Source of the DNA: Candidatus Zixiibacteriota bacterium
Lineage (GTDB): Bacteria; Zixibacteria; MSB-5A5; GN15; PGXB01
DNA length: 5,408 nucleotides
Direction: 5' to 3'
Assembly (NCBI GenBank): GCA_026397495.1
Contig: JAPLUS010000058.1
Location: 1-5,408 of the forward strand
Shown here piece by piece: positions 1 to 5,408 of this stretch (the first letter of the stretch is position 1; the number at the start of each line of letters is the position of its first letter). The translations under genes were made by a program, and so were the position numbers. The notes under the pieces are model-generated. The model worked only from the letters and a program-made list of their open reading frames with translations, did no database searches and had not been told where the DNA came from.

Positions 1-480
1 AATAAAATCACCGCCCTGGGAATAAATCTAGATCCCATCGCCGATAAGATTTTTACCATAACACTGAGTGCAGAACTAATCTTCTACAGGCGTTTCCCTC
101 TCAGGCTTGCATTCATGATCATCGCGCGGGAAATTATAATTATGTCAGCGGGAGCAATATTGCTAAGGAGATGGCGGATTTTTACTCCGTCAAGCCTAAC
201 CGGCAAATATTATTTCGGCGCCATATCAATTCTTATCCTTAGCTATATTACAATTTTCCCTTTTGGGCAGGTATGGTCGCAATATCTGGCTGTCATTTTA
301 TTACTCCTTTCCATATTCAACTATGGCAAAGCCTTTTGGCTGGTAATCCATGGGGGACAATGGCCAATTTTTGCCGATAGGAAAATCTATAAATGGATCA
401 GGTTAGTTGCCTTGATGATTGCTCTTGCCGTCTATTTCTATAGATTTTATTTCGATATATTAGTCCCTTATTGGGAATGA
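1..480 (+). CDS. CDP-alcohol phosphatidyltransferase, PgsA-like, 3' part (N-terminus outside window)
   Basis: The frame is open from base 1 to the TGA at 478-480, giving 159 residues with no start, so the gene begins upstream. Visible residues 7-15 read G-INL-D-PIA-D, the second half (G-x3-D-x3-D) of the CDP-alcohol phosphatidyltransferase signature; the DG-x2-AR half would lie just before the window. The next helix carries IARE at 41-44, as is typical of PgsA-type phosphatidylglycerophosphate synthases. Hydrophobic stretches near 17-30, 35-55, 72-88, 95-112 and 132-150 fit the family's membrane fold. Family members move a phosphatidyl group from a CDP-activated lipid to a small alcohol in the inner membrane; the two aspartates bind the metal ion and help catalysis. 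The alcohol used cannot be told from this fragment. The Met at 115 is internal and is not the start, because the signature lies upstream of it. A GNAT gene follows 18 nt downstream, possibly in the same transcript. Confident for the family, moderate for PgsA. Confidence 0.85.
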   Translation, partial: NKITALGINLDPIADKIFTITLSAELIFYRRFPLRLAFMIIAREIIIMSAGAILLRRWRIFTPSSLTGKYYFGAISILILSYITIFPFGQVWSQYLAVILLLLSIFNYGKAFWLVIHGGQWPIFADRKIYKWIRLVALMIALAVYFYRFYFDILVPYWE

Positions 481-498
481 ACTTTCTTGGGAGACACT

Positions 499-1050
499 AT
501 GGGTGTTCGGTTAGAAGGAAAGCGAATCATTTTGCGAAAGCCGGTTAGGGCTGATGCTTACCCTCTATATCTTAATGCCAAGGATAAGGAAATCAGCCGC
601 TACACTTTCCTCCCTCGTCCTTATACTCTGGAAGGCGCCTATGATTTCATCAGGAAGAATCATATCATGAGGCGCAAGGGGCGAATTATCCCATTAGGAA
701 TTGAATGGAGAGAAAACGGCCAGATTATTGGGATGATAAGCCTAATGGGGATTGATCATAAAAACAAGAATGCTGAACTTGGGTACTGGCTGGGGAAAAA
801 ATATTGGGGGAAAGGGATAATGAAAGAAGCCATTTGTTTGATTTTGAGATATGGATTTAGGGAGCTTAAGCTGGTTCGGATTTACGCCCATGTAATGCAT
901 CCTAATATGACTTCAGCGAGCTTGCTGGAAAGGATTGGCTTTACTTTTGAGGGGAGACGCCGTAAAGTTCTGCTCCACCGTCGGAAGTGGATGGATTATT
1001 TGTGTTATGGAATGTTGAGGGGGGAGCAATATAAGATCGCTCCAAAGTGA
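499..1050 (+). CDS. GNAT family N-acetyltransferase, RimJ/RimL type
   Basis: This 183-residue protein has the length and layout of the Acetyltransf_3 (RimJ/RimL-like) branch of GNAT enzymes, which move an acetyl group from acetyl-CoA to an amine, often a protein N-terminus or a small molecule. The N-terminal strand (RLEGKRIILRKP, residues 4-15) is typical. ELGYWLG at 93-99 leads into the acetyl-CoA loop KKYWGKG at 100-106, a variant of R/Q-x2-G-x-G/A. HPNMTSASLLERIGF at 134-148 is the usual 'N-x-x-S-x-x-L-x-x-x-G-F' segment, and WMDYLCYGM at 164-172 is the C-terminal strand. The ATG at 499 was chosen because GGGAG at 489-493 ends 5 nt before it; an in-frame TTG at 487 overlaps that site and is less likely. 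The gene starts 18 nt after the phosphatidyltransferase stop, which suggests co-transcription. The substrate is unknown. The C-terminus is rich in basic residues. Confidence 0.88.
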   Translation: MGVRLEGKRIILRKPVRADAYPLYLNAKDKEISRYTFLPRPYTLEGAYDFIRKNHIMRRKGRIIPLGIEWRENGQIIGMISLMGIDHKNKNAELGYWLGKKYWGKGIMKEAICLILRYGFRELKLVRIYAHVMHPNMTSASLLERIGFTFEGRRRKVLLHRRKWMDYLCYGMLRGEQYKIAPK

Positions 1051-1356
1051 CCAATTAGTAAGCTCCTCTTGAAAGATAAATCTCTTTATTATCACGACCG
1101 CCCGCGGTGTATACCATCCCTTTTAATCCCCAAGGTGATGTGCCTGCTGGACATCGTCAGTGTTGGGATAAATCCCCTCATAAATTGCGTTAGCTCCGTC
1201 TTCGCCACTTTTTTATGTGATAGGATAGCCTTGCGCCAAATGGACAAGAGTCAGAACCTTTTTTGTTTATCTCCCTCCAATCTTCAAATTTGGAAGTATG
1301 ATATTTTTCTTTTTTTGGGAATTCGTTAGGGTATCGCATATTCGCCGGTTTTCCTA
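1051..1356. other. Intergenic stretch without a convincing gene
   Basis: About 300 bases separate the acetyltransferase from the B12 riboswitch promoter. The open frames here start at rare codons, lack ribosome binding sites, have cysteine-rich low-complexity translations and match no family I recognise. A weak AT-rich hairpin (AAAGA/TCTTT, around 1072-1087) and a T-rich stretch after CTTC-N7-GAAG (around 1284-1318) could help end transcription from upstream, but neither is a clear intrinsic terminator. No tRNA-like fold was recognised. Confidence 0.5.
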
Positions 1357-1383
1357 TTGACATTATTTCTATTATGGTATAAT
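1357..1383 (+). promoter_or_regulatory. Sigma70-type promoter of the B12 riboswitch/btuB unit
   Basis: TTGACA at 1357-1362 and TATAAT at 1378-1383 both match the housekeeping consensus exactly. The spacer is 15 nt, shorter than the ideal 17, but TGG directly before the -10 box supplies an extended -10 element (TGn) that can offset this. The expected transcript start is near 1390, only a few bases before the first helix of the riboswitch, which supports the assignment. Confidence 0.8.
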
Positions 1384-1395
1384 CTCCGGTAAATA

Positions 1396-1599
1396 GTTCG
1401 GTGCCCTCAAGGTGAGGGGTAATAGGGAAGGCGGTGAAAGTCTGCCACAGCCCCGCTGCTGTAAACGGCTACCCTTCCAGCGTGCAACCACTTGTCCTGA
1501 GTGAAACGGGATGGGGAAGGAGCTGGGGGGAGGTATGAAGCCGTGAAGTCAGAAAACCTGCCGAATACGAGTTTTATCCGGCCATTGCCGGATAACTCG
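1396..1599 (+). promoter_or_regulatory. Cobalamin (B12) riboswitch aptamer with downstream P13-like hairpin
   Basis: The leader carries the conserved blocks of the cobalamin riboswitch in the right order: GGTAATAGGGAAGG at 1418-1431, GGTGAAAGTCTGCC at 1433-1446, the CCCGC...CTGTAAACGG core at 1452-1467, a GGGGAAGG element near 1513-1520, and the B12 box AGTCAGAAAACCTGCC at 1547-1562. The closing helix can be drawn: TTCGG at 1397-1401 pairs with CCGAA at 1561-1565. Immediately after it comes a long hairpin with arms CGAGT+TATCCGGC (1568-1572, 1575-1582) and GCCGGATA+ACTCG (1587-1599) around a CATT loop, in the place of the hairpin whose loop makes the kissing contact with the aptamer in class I members. 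The RNA senses adenosylcobalamin or a related cobalamin and controls the btuB-like gene that follows. The conserved blocks are seen directly; which cobalamin form is bound cannot be told. Confidence 0.95.
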
Positions 1600-1602
1600 G
1601 AA

Positions 1603-1664
1603 ATCTGCGCGGGTGGAGAAATATTTAGTCTCCTCAGACGAGACCTCAAAGCAGCCCGGCAGAT
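1603..1664 (+). promoter_or_regulatory. Riboswitch antiterminator (competes with terminator)
   Basis: ATCTGCGCGGG at 1603-1613 is complementary to CCCGGCAGAT at 1655-1664, giving 10 base pairs with a single bulged G. The second strand contains the whole 5' arm and most of the loop of the following terminator, so the two structures exclude each other. A small hairpin GTCTC-N7-GAGAC (1628-1644) sits inside the antiterminator loop. The expected logic is that the antiterminator forms without cobalamin and allows read-through. The pairing is seen in the sequence; the switching is inferred. Confidence 0.65.
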
Positions 1665-1677
1665 AGCCGGGTTTTTT
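1653..1677 (+). terminator. Intrinsic terminator of the cobalamin riboswitch
   Basis: CCCGGC at 1655-1660 and GCCGGG at 1666-1671 form a perfect GC-rich 6-bp stem around an AGATA loop, directly followed by six T's at 1672-1677. Flanking A/G-T pairs may lengthen the stem. It lies 3 nt before the ribosome binding site of the receptor gene, so it is a regulatory attenuator in the leader and not the end of an upstream gene. Confidence 0.88.
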
Positions 1678-1690
1678 ACTGGAGGTTTAA

Positions 1691-3769
1691 ATGAGGTTTC
1701 TTACCTGTTTTGTCTTTCTCTTTGCTCTTGCCGTGGCGACGGGAAACGGTCAGACCAATGAGAAAGTGTATCAGCTTCCTGATACCATCAATGTTACTGC
1801 TGAAAGGTTTGCCACGCCGGTAAATAATATTGCTTGGCCGGCCCGGACAATTATGGCTGAGCGAGTGGCATATAAAAACACCTTGGGTGATGCTCTCAAC
1901 GGTATTTCCGGGGCCGACTTGACCGGATACGGACAAATAGGCCACCTAAGTAATCTATTTCTCTGGGGTTCGCCGTCATCCCAGATTCTTCTCCTCTATG
2001 ATGGCCGGCCGGTTTACAACTATGCTACCGGCGGATTCAATCTGTCGGATTATGATATGACGGAGATAGACCGAATCGAACTGGTTAAAGGAACGCAATC
2101 ATCGCTCTACGGATCAGAGGCGATCGGCGGTGTCATTAATCTTATTCCCAAGTTTGAATATCTGGACCAAATTGAAGCCAATCTTAATTATGGAAGTTTC
2201 AGTTATATGGGTTACAGTCTGACGGCGGCCAAAAGATTTCAAAATTGGTATTTCAATGGTATGTATAACCAAACCAGCACTGATAATGCCCGAGACAATT
2301 CCGGTGTGAAAAGGGATAACCTGTCGGTCAAGTCAGTTTATCTTCCGCCCAATAGGAATCTTGAATTAAATATGAGTTATCGATATTTTCAAGATTCACT
2401 TGGCCTGCCGGGTCCGGTGCCCGCCGCTGACAATATACCTTTGGGCGGCAATAAGGAATCCCAATCGCTCTATGATTATCAGCAGGATTTTCATCATTCC
2501 TTTGATGCCCGGCTTAAGTACAATCCGGATAATAACGTTTCCACTTCGCCCTTATCAGTTGAAGCCGATTTGTTCTACGAGAAAAAGAAACTGAAATATT
2601 TTACACCGCTGGCTAATTATGAGATTTATTGTCCCGATCGTATGATCAGATTAAATAATAATATGGTCCGGAATTCCGGTTTAATGGGACGGCTTAAATG
2701 GGAATGGGATAATTTTGCTTTTTCCGGCGGTCTGGAGTTTCTTTCCGGCTCCTTGCGATCGGAGAAAATAAATCCAACCTGGCCGGCGGGAAATTACCAA
2801 GATAGATCGGCAGTTGTTTTTGTCCGGAGCTTTGAACGCCATCGTCGCGACACCTATGCCGGCTGGACCGAAGGTACCTGTCAACTAAATTCAATGGTCG
2901 AATTTAGTTTGTCGGGAAGAATGGAATCAATAAATGGCGGAGACGGATATAAAGCCCTGAATGCTGGAATCAAAATTGCACCCCTTTCAACCTTGGGCTT
3001 CAAAGCCGCCTATGGAAACGCCTACAGGCTGCCGGCTCTTAATGATTTATACTGGCCGAGTGATGATTATTCCGAAGGGAATCCAAAACTAATTCCTGAA
3101 GAGGGCAGAAATATTCTGTTCTCGGCATTTTTAAATCCCAATAGCGCCATTTCTTTCAATTCTAATTTATTTTGGCGGAATGTGAAAAATCTTATTTCCT
3201 GGGCGCCGGTAGGTTCGGCCAATGGCTATGGCCAGCCCCGTTGGACACCATCCAACTTAAATGGATTCCGTTCTTTAGGGGTCGATTTGAGTTTAATAAT
3301 ATCCCCCAAATGGTTTCCCCACATTGATGCCGATTTAACTTATCAGAAGGCAAAACAAAAACAGCGGGAATTGATTTTTTCGGGGTGGGACGGAACATCG
3401 ATTTTCAATGAGGTTGAACGGAAGGCCGCCTTTATCCCCGATCTTAAATGGCGAATTGGAGTTAGGGAAAAACTAAAATATGGGTTTACCTGTGACCTCG
3501 ATATTATTTATACTTCAAAAAAATCAGTCTATTATTCAGTCTATGCTCCCGATGGCCAGATCGGCTATGTCGAGAAAACTATGCCGCCAAGCTATGTCGT
3601 TGATTTTGGCCTAGATATAGTTTCAATCGAGGATTTTTCAATCTCCTTTAGCATAAATGATCTATTTGATGATAAACCGCTTAGACAGTTTGGCACCTCT
3701 TTTAGCCAATCCGGGTACCCCTCTTTAGGCAGGACTCTTAAGGTGGAGATAAATCTTACCGTTAGATAA
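1691..3769 (+). CDS. btuB: BtuB-like TonB-dependent outer-membrane cobalamin receptor
   Basis: The 692-residue protein has the layout of a TonB-dependent receptor, and the cobalamin riboswitch in its leader points to cobalamin (or corrinoids) as substrate. Residues 1-16 form a signal peptide, with an AVA cleavage motif at 14-16. PDTINVTAERF at 30-40 closely resembles the TonB box of E. coli BtuB (PDTLVVTANRF), where the TonB protein delivers energy from the inner membrane. The plug domain runs to about residue 153 and contains LLLYDGRPV (100-108), IDRIELVKGTQSSLYGSEA (126-144) and IGGVINLI (145-152), all standard plug motifs. The rest is an alternating aromatic/polar beta-barrel, including the conserved FKAAYGNAYRLPALNDLYW segment. 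At 692 residues it is longer than E. coli BtuB (about 600). The start is clear: GGAGG at 1681-1685 ends 5 nt before the ATG. The last strand ends LTVR and not in the usual aromatic residue. No BtuC, BtuD or BtuF gene is next to it, so it appears to be transcribed alone. Confidence 0.92.
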   Translation: MRFLTCFVFLFALAVATGNGQTNEKVYQLPDTINVTAERFATPVNNIAWPARTIMAERVAYKNTLGDALNGISGADLTGYGQIGHLSNLFLWGSPSSQILLLYDGRPVYNYATGGFNLSDYDMTEIDRIELVKGTQSSLYGSEAIGGVINLIPKFEYLDQIEANLNYGSFSYMGYSLTAAKRFQNWYFNGMYNQTSTDNARDNSGVKRDNLSVKSVYLPPNRNLELNMSYRYFQDSLGLPGPVPAADNIPLGGNKESQSLYDYQQDFHHSFDARLKYNPDNNVSTSPLSVEADLFYEKKKLKYFTPLANYEIYCPDRMIRLNNNMVRNSGLMGRLKWEWDNFAFSGGLEFLSGSLRSEKINPTWPAGNYQDRSAVVFVRSFERHRRDTYAGWTEGTCQLNSMVEFSLSGRMESINGGDGYKALNAGIKIAPLSTLGFKAAYGNAYRLPALNDLYWPSDDYSEGNPKLIPEEGRNILFSAFLNPNSAISFNSNLFWRNVKNLISWAPVGSANGYGQPRWTPSNLNGFRSLGVDLSLIISPKWFPHIDADLTYQKAKQKQRELIFSGWDGTSIFNEVERKAAFIPDLKWRIGVREKLKYGFTCDLDIIYTSKKSVYYSVYAPDGQIGYVEKTMPPSYVVDFGLDIVSIEDFSISFSINDLFDDKPLRQFGTSFSQSGYPSLGRTLKVEINLTVR

Positions 3770-3787
3770 AATATTTTATTTTTTTTC

Positions 3788-3816
3788 TGGACGAAATAAT
3801 AGAATGAACGTATAAT
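3788..3816 (+). promoter_or_regulatory. Possible sigma70-like promoter after btuB (weak)
   Basis: A perfect TATAAT at 3811-3816 lies 17 nt after TGGACG (4 of 6 matches to TTGACA) at 3788-3793. Transcription from here would start near 3823 and run into the terminator at 3845-3876, giving an RNA of only about 55 nt. The region is AT-rich, so a chance match is quite possible. Confidence 0.25.
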
Positions 3817-3844
3817 ATAGCGACTTATACATAGTCCCTCCCAG

Positions 3845-3876
3845 AAAGATGTCGCTGGAGACGGCGGCATCTTTTT
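3845..3876 (+). terminator. Strong intrinsic terminator downstream of btuB
   Basis: AAAGATGTCGC at 3845-3855 pairs with GCGGCATCTTT at 3864-3874 in an 11-bp stem (one T-G wobble) with an 8-nt loop, ending in a run of five T's at 3872-3876 followed by ATTTTCT. It lies 75 nt after the btuB stop and probably ends that transcript. A perfect AT palindrome just after the stop codon (ATAAAATATTTTAT, near 3767-3780), followed by a T run, could act as an earlier, weaker one. The opposite strand lacks a good T run, so it does not look bidirectional. Confidence 0.85.
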
Positions 3877-3930
3877 ATTTTCTGTAAGGTGGCTTTCTCA
3901 ATTGAATACTATTTATGAATGGTGACAAAA

Positions 3931-4044
3931 ATGCTGTTTGATTGTTTAAAGATTGCCGTTGTCCCGTTCTTGATTTCCTTAATACTGGTTACGGTGGCCC
4001 AAAGATCGTATTGCCTAACCATCCGAATTCCACAAAATATATAA
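3931..4044 (+). CDS. Possible 37-residue hydrophobic peptide (uncertain)
   Basis: A short frame encodes MLFDCLKIAVVPFLISLILV followed by a polar tail, ending with TAA at 4042-4044. GGTGA at 3921-3925, complementary to the anti-Shine-Dalgarno sequence, ends 5 nt before this ATG; an upstream in-frame ATG at 3919 has no such site. Residues 7-23 form one membrane-spanning or signal-peptide-like helix with lysine before it. VTVAQ at 20-24 even resembles a signal peptidase site, so it may be the remnant of a lost exported protein. No promoter is evident, and it sits just after the btuB terminator and converges on the neighbouring membrane protein gene. I do not recognise a family, and it may be a chance frame. 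Confidence 0.25.
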   Translation: MLFDCLKIAVVPFLISLILVTVAQRSYCLTIRIPQNI

Positions 4045-4049
4045 ATTAT

Positions 4050-4421
4050 CTATCTGGGTAGTCCGCTCATTTGATCATCTTTTGATTTTTTGACCATATG
4101 GGGAGCTATGAAATGATAGATAATCAAGACTGCGCCGGAGAAGAGTAACATCAAACTGACTGTTATCTCGCCGTGGATATCCTCAGGCATTGATCGTCCA
4201 ATTAAAACCGCCGCCCCTAAGGCAACCAATATCATACCCCATTTCAATGATGACGAGGGTAAACTCTCTGTTTTTGGGGAAGACAGATATTTGCTGGCAT
4301 CTTCGGTTAATCCCTTCTGAATTAACATGCGACGGGTTACATGATCAAGGGATATTTTTACAATATATCCCGCGGCGATAAAAACCGCAATTAACGGAAA
4401 AATTTCCCAAAAATGTTCCAT
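4050..4421 (-). CDS. Uncharacterised three-helix inner-membrane protein (DUF6249-like)
   Basis: The 123-residue protein has three hydrophobic helices, near residues 7-23, 62-77 and 86-106, with a polar stretch of about 35 residues (about 26-60) between the first two and a short charged tail. The pattern 'short N-terminus, TM, RRMLIQKGLTEDAS-like basic/acidic linker, TM-TM' resembles small membrane proteins often found beside sigma/anti-sigma genes (DUF6249-like); this is a resemblance only, and no function is known to me. Two ATGs are adjacent. AAAGGAG (4434-4428) lies 6 nt from the second and only 3 nt from the first (4424), so the second was chosen. It is transcribed divergently from the ECF sigma gene and has its own ECF-like promoter element at 4457-4484, suggesting control by that sigma factor. 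No clear terminator follows it. Confidence 0.72.
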   Translation of the reverse strand: MEHFWEIFPLIAVFIAAGYIVKISLDHVTRRMLIQKGLTEDASKYLSSPKTESLPSSSLKWGMILVALGAAVLIGRSMPEDIHGEITVSLMLLFSGAVLIIYHFIAPHMVKKSKDDQMSGLPR

Positions 4422-4456
4422 CATTTGCTCCTTTCATTAGCGTGTTTACCCCATTA

Positions 4457-4484
4457 GACAGTAACAGTATCCTTAATGTTGCAG
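4457..4484 (-). promoter_or_regulatory. Putative ECF-sigma promoter of the membrane protein gene
   Basis: Read on the - strand, CTGCAAC (4484-4478), a 17-nt spacer and TGTC (4460-4457) give a layout like known ECF promoters, which have an AAC-containing -35 box and a short GTC-type -10 box 16-17 nt away. Transcription would start near 4450, leaving room for the AAAGGAG ribosome binding site at 4434-4428. The same element with the same spacing occurs on the other strand in front of the sigma gene. The assignment is inferred. Confidence 0.5.
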
Positions 4485-4498
4485 TATATTAAAAAAGG

Positions 4499-4526
4499 CT
4501 GCAACTTTTTGTTTCATTGGGCAGTC
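4499..4526 (+). promoter_or_regulatory. Putative autoregulatory ECF-sigma promoter of the sigma factor gene
   Basis: CTGCAAC at 4499-4505, a 17-nt spacer and AGTC at 4523-4526 match the divergent element base for base in the -35 box and in three of four bases of the -10 box. Transcription would start near 4533, giving a leader of about 15 nt that still contains AGGA at 4537-4540, 7 nt before the ATG. ECF sigma factors commonly activate their own genes. A weak sigma70-like alternative (TTTACC at 4445-4450, TATCCT at 4468-4473, 17-nt spacer) could supply basal expression. Confidence 0.5.
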
Positions 4527-4547
4527 AAATTATCATAGGAATAGAAT

Positions 4548-5126
4548 ATGGGATACGACCGATCACTGATTAAAAGAATACTTTGCGGGGATAGACGGTC
4601 TTTTGAGGAATTTGTCGAGAGATATAAGCGGTTGGTAAACCACATTATTTTTAGAATTATTACGAATGAGGAAGACCGGAAAGATATCTGTCAGGAGGTA
4701 TTCCTGAAAATTTACCGCAGTTTGGGGAGTTTTCAGTTTAGATCAAAAGTTTCTACCTGGGTAGCATCGATTGCTTATAATACGGCACTTAATCATTTCC
4801 GGGAAAATACCTCTCTTTCTCTTGAAGAAATCTCTGAGGATGTCTTACTGAATAATTCCTTTGAGAATAATGATGCCCCCGACGAGTATACCGAGAAACG
4901 TGATATCTCAGCATACCTTCAAGCGGAGATAGCCAAACTGCCGGTTCAATATCGCGCCGCCATTACATTATATCATCTGGAAGAGATGAGTTACCATGAA
5001 ATTTCTCTGGCTATGAATTTGCCGGAGGGCACAGTAAAGAGTCATCTCTTTCGAGCAAGAAGGTTGTTGAAAGAAAGAATATCGTCCCAGTTTGGCCAGG
5101 AGGAAATATGCCGGAAAGGCATCTGA
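4548..5126 (+). CDS. ECF (RpoE-like) RNA polymerase sigma factor
   Basis: The 192-residue protein has the two-domain form of group 4 (ECF) sigma factors. Region 2 spans about residues 22-88, including EDRKDICQEVFLKIYRSL (42-59) for core binding and STWVASIAYNTALNHFRE (69-86) for -10 recognition and melting. A variable acidic linker (about 88-118) replaces region 3. Region 4 spans about 122-176 with LPVQYRAAITLYHLEEMSY and the helix-turn-helix EISLAMNLPEGTVKSHLFRA (151-170), which reads the -35 box. It redirects RNA polymerase to stress or envelope promoters when released from its anti-sigma partner. AGGA at 4537-4540 precedes the ATG by 7 nt. The downstream anti-sigma gene starts inside this gene. 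The paired CTGCAAC-N17-(A/T)GTC elements upstream suggest autoregulation. The exact ECF group and inducing signal cannot be told. Confidence 0.93.
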   Translation: MGYDRSLIKRILCGDRRSFEEFVERYKRLVNHIIFRIITNEEDRKDICQEVFLKIYRSLGSFQFRSKVSTWVASIAYNTALNHFRENTSLSLEEISEDVLLNNSFENNDAPDEYTEKRDISAYLQAEIAKLPVQYRAAITLYHLEEMSYHEISLAMNLPEGTVKSHLFRARRLLKERISSQFGQEEICRKGI

Positions 5127-5408
5127 CAGATAATGAAATAATGGGAATTATGGATGGCGGCAATGAATTTCAGGATCAATTTATAATGGAGCATCTGGGA
5201 ATCTGCACTAAATGCCAGAAGAGTCTTGAACTATATCAGACACTTTATCATGAATTACAGAATACTAAAGGATTTGATATCCCTGCGGATTTCACAGAAT
5301 CGGTAATGGCCCAAGTGTTGACTGTTGAAAAAACTAAAGCGCCCAACCGAGAGTTCTCTTTAATATGGATTATTTCGGGAGTGATTACTTTCTTGGGAAT
5401 ATCTTGGC
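5108..5408 (+). CDS. Zinc-binding anti-sigma factor, membrane-anchored (3' end outside window)
   Basis: One hundred complete codons are visible and the frame is still open at the window end. The N-terminus (HLTDNEIMGIMDG, residues 5-17) and H29-x3-C33-x2-C36 form the ZAS zinc-finger anti-sigma domain, which holds an ECF sigma factor inactive. DIPADFTESVMAQV at 57-70 is a linker typical of such proteins, and residues 83-100 begin a transmembrane helix (FSLIWIISGVITFLGISW), so the protein is probably anchored in the inner membrane with its zinc domain in the cytoplasm. Any sensory part beyond the membrane is not visible. The ATG lies 19 nt inside the sigma gene, with AGGAGG at 5098-5103 4 nt before it, an arrangement that couples translation of sigma factor and inhibitor. 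ZAS proteins can sense redox state or be cleaved by proteases; which applies here is unknown. Confidence 0.88.
   Translation, partial: MPERHLTDNEIMGIMDGGNEFQDQFIMEHLGICTKCQKSLELYQTLYHELQNTKGFDIPADFTESVMAQVLTVEKTKAPNREFSLIWIISGVITFLGISW

Noticed and set aside
115..480. Start of the phosphatidyltransferase at the ATG at 115
   Set aside because: The upstream in-frame codons hold the G-x3-D-x3-D catalytic motif, so the gene continues beyond the left edge of the window.
1069..1329. 86-codon open frame on the + strand between the acetyltransferase and the riboswitch
   Set aside because: It starts at TTG without a ribosome binding site, its translation is cysteine-rich and matches no family, and it runs up to the promoter of the next unit. 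Probably a chance frame.
1407..1761. Open frames on both strands across the riboswitch (1407-1649 -, 1501-1761 +)
   Set aside because: They lie on the conserved structured RNA of the cobalamin riboswitch and the start of btuB. The RNA structure explains the sequence.
2400..3398. Several 60-70 codon frames on either strand inside btuB
   Set aside because: All are contained within the receptor gene, lack start signals and are shadows of its codon pattern.
3592..3870. 92-codon open frame on the - strand at the btuB 3' end
   Set aside because: It is largely antisense to conserved barrel codons and its start lies inside the intrinsic terminator, with no ribosome binding site.
4478..4505. GTTGCAG-N14-CTGCAAC followed by a T run, read as an intrinsic terminator or a repressor operator
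   Set aside because: The stem is only 7 bp with a 14-nt loop and a T run interrupted by G, and no gene ends just upstream on the + strand. The matched -10 elements at equal spacing on both strands fit a divergent promoter pair better.

Overview
The window reads as a piece of a chromosome from a Gram-negative bacterium of moderate G+C content. The outer-membrane origin rests on a TonB-dependent receptor of the BtuB kind. The lineage cannot be fixed from sequence reading alone. Codon choice and the gene mix would fit an uncultured member of the FCB-type phyla (for example Zixibacteria), but that is a low-confidence guess. No insertion sequence, tRNA, rRNA or CRISPR array was seen.

Left part (1-1050, + strand): the 3' end of a CDP-alcohol phosphatidyltransferase gene (PgsA-like, N-terminus outside the window), followed 18 nt later by a RimJ/RimL-type GNAT acetyltransferase. 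Then come about 300 nt without a convincing gene.

Middle part (1357-3880, + strand): a self-contained vitamin B12 uptake unit. It has a near-consensus sigma70 promoter, a cobalamin riboswitch, a readable transcription-termination platform (an antiterminator that competes with an intrinsic terminator), a strong ribosome binding site and a 692-residue BtuB-like receptor. A strong intrinsic terminator lies 75 nt after the stop codon. The logic is the usual one: when cobalamin is plentiful the leader RNA terminates, and when it is scarce the receptor is made. The inner-membrane part of a B12 importer (BtuCDF) is not in the window.

Right part (3880-5408): a short possible 37-residue membrane peptide (weak), then an uncharacterised three-helix membrane protein on the - strand. 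Divergent from it is an ECF sigma factor gene overlapping by 19 nt the gene of its zinc-binding, membrane-anchored anti-sigma factor, which is cut by the window end.

The most interesting observation lies between the two divergent genes. The element CTGCAAC-N17-(A/T)GTC occurs once on each strand, pointing outward toward each gene at a distance that suits its ribosome binding site. This has the layout of an ECF-type -35/-10 promoter pair. It suggests that the sigma factor activates both itself and the uncharacterised membrane protein, which would make that protein a member of the stress regulon.
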